From positions 1 through 64,000 of the forward strand of contig JACVRA010000139.1 of the NCBI GenBank assembly GCA_019828545.1: a stretch of DNA of 64,000 nucleotides, read 5' to 3'. A program made the position numbers and the translations under genes. Shown piece by piece: positions 59,561 to 64,000 of the stretch. Numbering within the stretch: position 1 is the first letter of the stretch; each line of letters opens with the position of its first letter. The DNA comes from Paracamarosporium sp. OC-R06-R3. Taxonomy: Eukaryota > Ascomycota > Dothideomycetes > Pleosporales > Didymosphaeriaceae. Under the pieces are notes generated by a model, which had not been told where the DNA came from, made no database searches, and worked only from the letters and a program-made list of their open reading frames with translations.

Positions 59561-61545
59561 ATGCCGGGGACACGCGATAGAAAGAACCTCGGTTGGTCAG
59601 AAGACGATGTGGTTGAGTTATTGGCACAGCTTGACTTTCTCGTCTACTGGCGAGACGAGTCCTGGTGCGGTCATACAGAAGCACAGCGTCAAGAAGCGGA
59701 GGAAACAATTTTATTGAAGTTAAGCGAGAAAATGGATGGGAAATACGCTCAACACCAGATCAGGAGCAAGTTGCTGAGTTTATACCGACAAGGTGACAAG
59801 GGCAAATATTATGACATCAACTTCTCGATGATCTTTCTCCAAGGAAGCTCACGAATGCGGACTCTCGATGATTCAACTCGAGAAAACGTTAGAAAAAGAT
59901 GCGAGGAGCTCCGATTTTGGACGAAGAGGACAAGGAGATCTTCTCCTATGCGTGCCACTCCATCAAAGCTCACTGCATCACCAACGCCACCCGCCCAACG
60001 TGTACACAAACGACGCGGGAAACCCTCCAGGATGTCAAGATACCAGATGATATCTAGGACTGGTACTCCTTGCAATGTATGGTACTAGTCTTGTCGGCTT
60101 ATAGAATATTTAGAGCTAGCATGCCTGACACTGCACTAGACTTCACCCAAGCGAAGGGAAAAGGCCCATCAAATTCCTAGAATATCGCCTGACGTTGTTA
60201 TACCTCCTACAGAACAGAAATTCTCATCATTCACTCGACCTAACGCTGACTCACTTCCAGAGCGGACTGAGATCTGCGATTCTATGGAGGAAGATTCGCA
60301 CCGGTTCTCCAGCAGCGAGCCCCTAGCCAGCGCCCTATTGACCCCCGATTACCCTCGAACAACCTTCCGAGATGCTCCAAAGCCCCCACAGCCGATAAGT
60401 GGAGTTATGTTGGATATCCAGGAACACGCGGATCTTGTGCATGAGTTATCGTACTTCAGACAGAAGTGTGAACAGGCTGAAGCACACATTGAGCAGTTGA
60501 AGCGTGAGAGTCGTGAGAGAGAAGCGCTTATTGCTAAGACTTATAGTACCTCTTTTAGCTTCGAGGCTGAAATCAAAAGAAAGAATGCTAGAATCGCGGA
60601 TTTAGAAAGCCAGGTTAGCAGGCAAGCACTTTTGCAGCCTTGCCTTGATTGGGAATCTGGAGAGCTTAACCTCGAGACACTAGGAGAGATACAGTCAAAG
60701 GTATCGGAACTGGCAAAACGAATTGCGGCAATTGATCTATTGTTAGGCTTGGAATATCCCAAAGAAAAAACAACGACTGAATGGAATTCTAATATGAAAG
60801 AACTAGACCGGGCCCTCAACTACAATGTACACGGCTTCAGTCACCAAACGAACGATTCCAATACCCCTCCTCAGCGGTATGCTCAGGCTTTGATAGGCAC
60901 TGCGGTGTGCGAAAAAGTCTTTCGTCAGAAGTTCAAGTGTATCGACATGATGAGTACTTCACTGCTTGACGAGTACCGAAAGCATGTTGCTGCAGCCTGT
61001 ACGCGTATCCCTGCGAATTTGTCATATATGGTGCTAAGGTATCTATAGGCGACAAAAACATTCTGCGTAGCCTTGATTTTGCTTCTCATCGATCAATTAT
61101 GAAGCATGACCATTTCAAGAATATCGTGCTTCCTCGGAAAGCTAAAAGCCTCGCTGAGCAACATTTGGAAATATTGGCTCCTTTTATCGCGGAAGAAGAG
61201 AAGGTTGAATGCACAGAAGAGCTCAGGCGGAAATTGGAGGGTATATTTATGATTGCGCTCAATCTCAAAGTCCTCCTTATGACTACCAAGGACATGTACG
61301 AATGGATTTGGCCAGGTCCGGGTTCAGATTTTGACGTTGACACAATGAAAATAGCAGAACCTGGGAGGCAGGACATCGACCAATACGATCAGACTGAGAG
61401 CCCCAGAGTAGTACTTCCAGTAGCACCAGGCCTTCGTGTGTATTCGTACGATCGTCAAATGGTCGATTATAATGGTTTTAGGAAAGTAGGCGATCATGTT
61501 GATGGGGAGCCGAAGGTTGTTGCGAAGTCCGTGGTTTATGTATAA
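59561..61545 (+). CDS. Myb/SANT-like coiled-coil protein, unknown function, about 625 aa
   Basis: Exons are 59561-60076, 60140-61004 and 61049-61545. Intron 1 (63 nt) has an excellent CTGAC branch and CTAG acceptor. Intron 2 is ambiguous: either 61005-61048 or 61021-61070 restores the frame. Residues about 8-110 (LGWSEDDVVELLAQLDFLVYW, then QHQIRSKLLSLYRQ) look like a trihelix or Myb-like DNA-binding segment. The middle is Pro/Ser-rich. Near residues 230-320 a coiled coil is clear (ELSYFRQKCEQAEAHIEQLKRESRERE, then KNARIADLESQ). The C-terminal third has no motif I recognise. It sits head-to-tail with the PD-(D/E)XK-like gene at 61904, 358 bp apart, and divergent from the Hsp70-like gene. Confidence 0.75.
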
Positions 61546-61903
61546 AGTCAATAATAATGGTACCCATATTCTGTGGATAATTGAGCCGAAACATATCTGG
61601 GAGATGCCGTACTATGTACGTACTTAATTTCCATGTATGCGTTCAAGTGGATGGCATGCATGGTGCAAGCCGGCAAGTGCATAGCCACTTGTTAGGCGCT
61701 CGCGTAGTGCATGGTGTATGGACCCTGGCATACGAAACATTGCAGCCTACGGTGGGGGCTAGCCATCGCTTTAGTGAAACAGAGCACGAGCCCCTTCTCC
61801 TGATTATCCGCACGTCCAGTGTCGACATTACGCGCATAAATATTTGAGATTTTGTGTCACCTCCAGGCAGCATATCATCACTTGTATCTCGATCAAACAA
61901 AAC
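61546..61903. other. short spacer between two plus-strand genes
   Basis: No gene was seen. It holds the terminator of the Myb-like gene and the promoter of the next gene. Confidence 0.5.
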
Positions 61904-64000
61904 ATGGCGCCTCGAAAAGAGAAGTTATCCGGAGACGGTGCAGATGTGAAGCAGCTCATGGAAAGCTTCTCTATTAAGTTCGAGGGACCTGTTCCCCCCA
62001 AACACTGGCCTCCACTCTACAGCCATCATTTCAAAGTTATTCGCGATATCTGGAGTGTTCGATACGATGACTATATGAAGCGAACGGATATGGATGCTCA
62101 GCAGAAATCTAAGCAGCAGAGGCGCGTTTCAAAATTACGTGGGAACGCGTACAGCTTGCGCCGAGACCTAAGCATTAACGAGTCAACATGGAGGGACCTG
62201 GTAGAACCGAACGTGATGAGAATCTTCGATGAGCAGGTAATCTGGTTCGTCAAAACGAGTATGCTCCTGGCATGCATGCATCGAGTAACAGCACACCAGT
62301 CCCATTTGTGGAGATGAACAGCATGTACCGGACCATGTGGCCGTCCCGTATGACTCTGGTACAAAGGAAGTTTTGGAATTGGAAAGGAAATCCAGGAAGC
62401 AATGTGAATGCCGAGGACTTGGGGAAAGTGCTGTCGACCAGTGAGGACCCATGTCACCCTCATATTCTTTTTACCCCTTTACTGACTCCTAAGTGATGAC
62501 AATATCCAAAAGATGTTCAAGAGTGTGAAGGGGAAAACAATTGAGCATTCTAACACTAATGAACACGACGACTATCTCAAGCGGTTCGATGTTTCTATGA
62601 CGCCAGACCGTGTAATAGGACTGAGCATCACTCGGGAAATGCGCGATTGCCTGAAAAGAACTCAGTGGAACTTAGAGCACACACCACTGAAGGGGATTGA
62701 GATGTTATATCCATTCCTTATAGTTGAGGCAAAGAAGGACCGGCATGCTCCGGGATACAGGTCGATAGAACGACAAACAGCATTTCCAATCCGTCGACTT
62801 CTTCATATCCAAGATGAGCTGAGAAACAAATCTTTGGAATCATCTTACGAACCCCCGTTGGTATGGTTCTTTGCATATCAAGGAGAAGATTGGCGATTGT
62901 ATGCTGGAGTGCTTCCAAGCAGAACAATGTCCGTCTCTCCCAGCATATACGAAAAAGAGAAACTGGTAAGTCGCGCAAGAAACCAACCAATTAGTCTCAG
63001 TTCTGATGATTCATCATAGAGTGTCTATGATCTATGGCATGGTACAGTGGAGTGTGAGGATGGCGCATTGCAGCTACTGCAGATAGTTGATTATATCTGG
63101 AGCTGGGCCCGGGACATCCTCCATCCTCAGATCAAAGCATGCCTGATCGGTGAAGTGCGGCGAAGGCAGTCAAGATCGTTGCCTAGGAGTAGACTAGGCT
63201 CCTCCATCACCAACCAATTCGATATACCATATCGCACAGAGACTCCGGATACGATCATGTCAGATGTTATCGAAACAACAGAGTGGATGAAGTCAATAAC
63301 CTCGAGCAACGCTTCTCCAGAACGGTCTTCAACCCATAATCCAATATTAGGTAGCAGTCCGCCTGTCTCACCAAGCCACCAGATCACCACAGGCCACCCT
63401 TTCTTCAGATGGGCCACTGCGCACAGTTCCTCAGAGCAACTTTCCAACTTCTCCACCATCCGACACGCCAACATCATCCTTTATTCCTTCAGAATCCGAG
63501 ACGTTCATGACATGGAGCGGTTCTTCCATCGACGAGCTTCAACACACGATCTAGGATCTAAACTAAAACTGCTCGACCTGCTGAAATGCGCTATATTAGT
63601 TCAGTCTAGGGATCTCTATGAGCTGGCACGCTACTGGACGTCGAAGACCCCGGTCATCAATAGCACCAATAGAACCATTACTGTATCCCTGTTCTACCAC
63701 ACGTACTGCCGACCGAACGATTGGCAAATTGTTCGACAGATTCAGTGTATCATCTGGCCCCAAGATTACCATCAGCAGGAAATGTTTGGCCTGGACAGAG
63801 GACTAGTGGACAGACTTCGAAAGCAACAACCGGCTCGGCTTAATCGGCTGCTATCTTCTTTTGTACAATTGCGTTCTCTCTCAGGCAGGCATTCTTTATA
63901 CTCTGCATTGAATGACTACTGCCTGTTTCCTTTCGTATCTGACCATACAATTCGTTGGTTACCTGGGGCAATATTCGACATAAAACCGACCACAATGAAG
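61904..64000 (+). CDS. PD-(D/E)XK-nuclease-like fungal protein, 3' end outside window
   Basis: Exons are 61904-62236, 62292-62440, 62494-62965 and 63020 to the window edge, at least 645 codons with no stop. The second exon was set by its natural continuation: it reads HTSPICGDEQHVPDH, then LELERKSRKQCECRG, with Cys pairs suggesting a small metal-binding knuckle. The third exon has LYPFLIVEAKKDRHAPGY, in which E-A-K fits the catalytic E-x-K of the PD-(D/E)XK superfamily, then ERQTAFPIRRLLHIQDEL and PLVWFFAYQGEDWRLYAGV. The fourth opens VYDLWHGTVECEDGALQLLQIVDYIWSWARDIL. This set of blocks is common in uncharacterised large fungal proteins. Nuclease activity is inference; the acidic residue of the PD motif is not certain. 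The downstream part has no recognised domain. Confidence 0.78.

Noticed and set aside
62272..62496. Plus-strand ORF as exon 2 of the PD-(D/E)XK-like gene
   Set aside because: Another frame of the same segment joins in phase to both neighbours and reads as the family's basic Cys-containing region; this ORF does not.
1..64000. tRNA, rRNA or CRISPR features
   Set aside because: No tRNA T-loop context forming a cloverleaf was noticed, and no regularly spaced noncoding repeats exist; a eukaryotic window makes CRISPR irrelevant. A tRNA scan could still reveal one I missed.

Overview
The window is a 64 kb stretch of a filamentous ascomycete (Pezizomycotina) chromosome. The evidence is dense genes with short GT-AG introns (mostly 44-75 nt), an AA9 polysaccharide monooxygenase, a UstYa-family (DUF3328) protein, a DUF3455 secreted protein, Opy2, and conserved fungal housekeeping genes. 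A BTB-like gene of a kind I associate with Dothideomycetes makes that class my best guess, but I cannot prove the class from the sequence. I rebuilt exon structures by hand from reading frames, splice signals and family alignment held in memory. I could not run any search.

Layout. 1-5.4 kb: secreted AA9 LPMO and an F-box protein. 5.6-15.3 kb: one giant minus-strand DUF6606/DUF3638/DUF3645 ATPase-like gene of about 3,100 codons, with an apparent frameshift and an in-frame stop. 16.9-24.3 kb: a multipass membrane protein, gamma-tubulin complex protein GCP3, and a BTB-like protein. 26.4-31.5 kb: a TmpA/ferric-reductase-like membrane protein, cytosolic tryptophanyl-tRNA synthetase and a PRELI/Ups lipid-transfer protein; the last two are divergent from one promoter. 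32.3-37.1 kb: a cytochrome P450 and a DUF3455 secreted protein. 39.7-43.8 kb: Tom70 and an aminodeoxychorismate-lyase-like enzyme.

The standout is at 43.9-46.8 kb. A secreted precursor carries six tandem copies of an almost invariant 18-residue peptide, each preceded by a Kex2 Lys-Arg site. It is divergent from a single-membrane-pass UstYa-family oxidase with both HxxHC motifs. This is the minimal gene pair expected of a dikaritin-type (UstYa-dependent, Kex2-processed) fungal RiPP pathway. I do not recognise the repeat sequence as that of any characterised product. The natural model is that the precursor enters the secretory path, UstYa modifies the Tyr-containing repeat, and Kex2 cuts it out.

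48.7-64 kb: an Opy2-like HOG-pathway anchor, a decayed metallophosphoesterase with two stops, a small tubby/LURP-like protein, a truncated Fot1/pogo-type transposase fragment, then an accessory-looking group: an HSPA12-like Hsp70, a Myb-like coiled-coil protein, and a PD-(D/E)XK-like protein that runs off the window end. No tRNA, rRNA or CRISPR array was seen.
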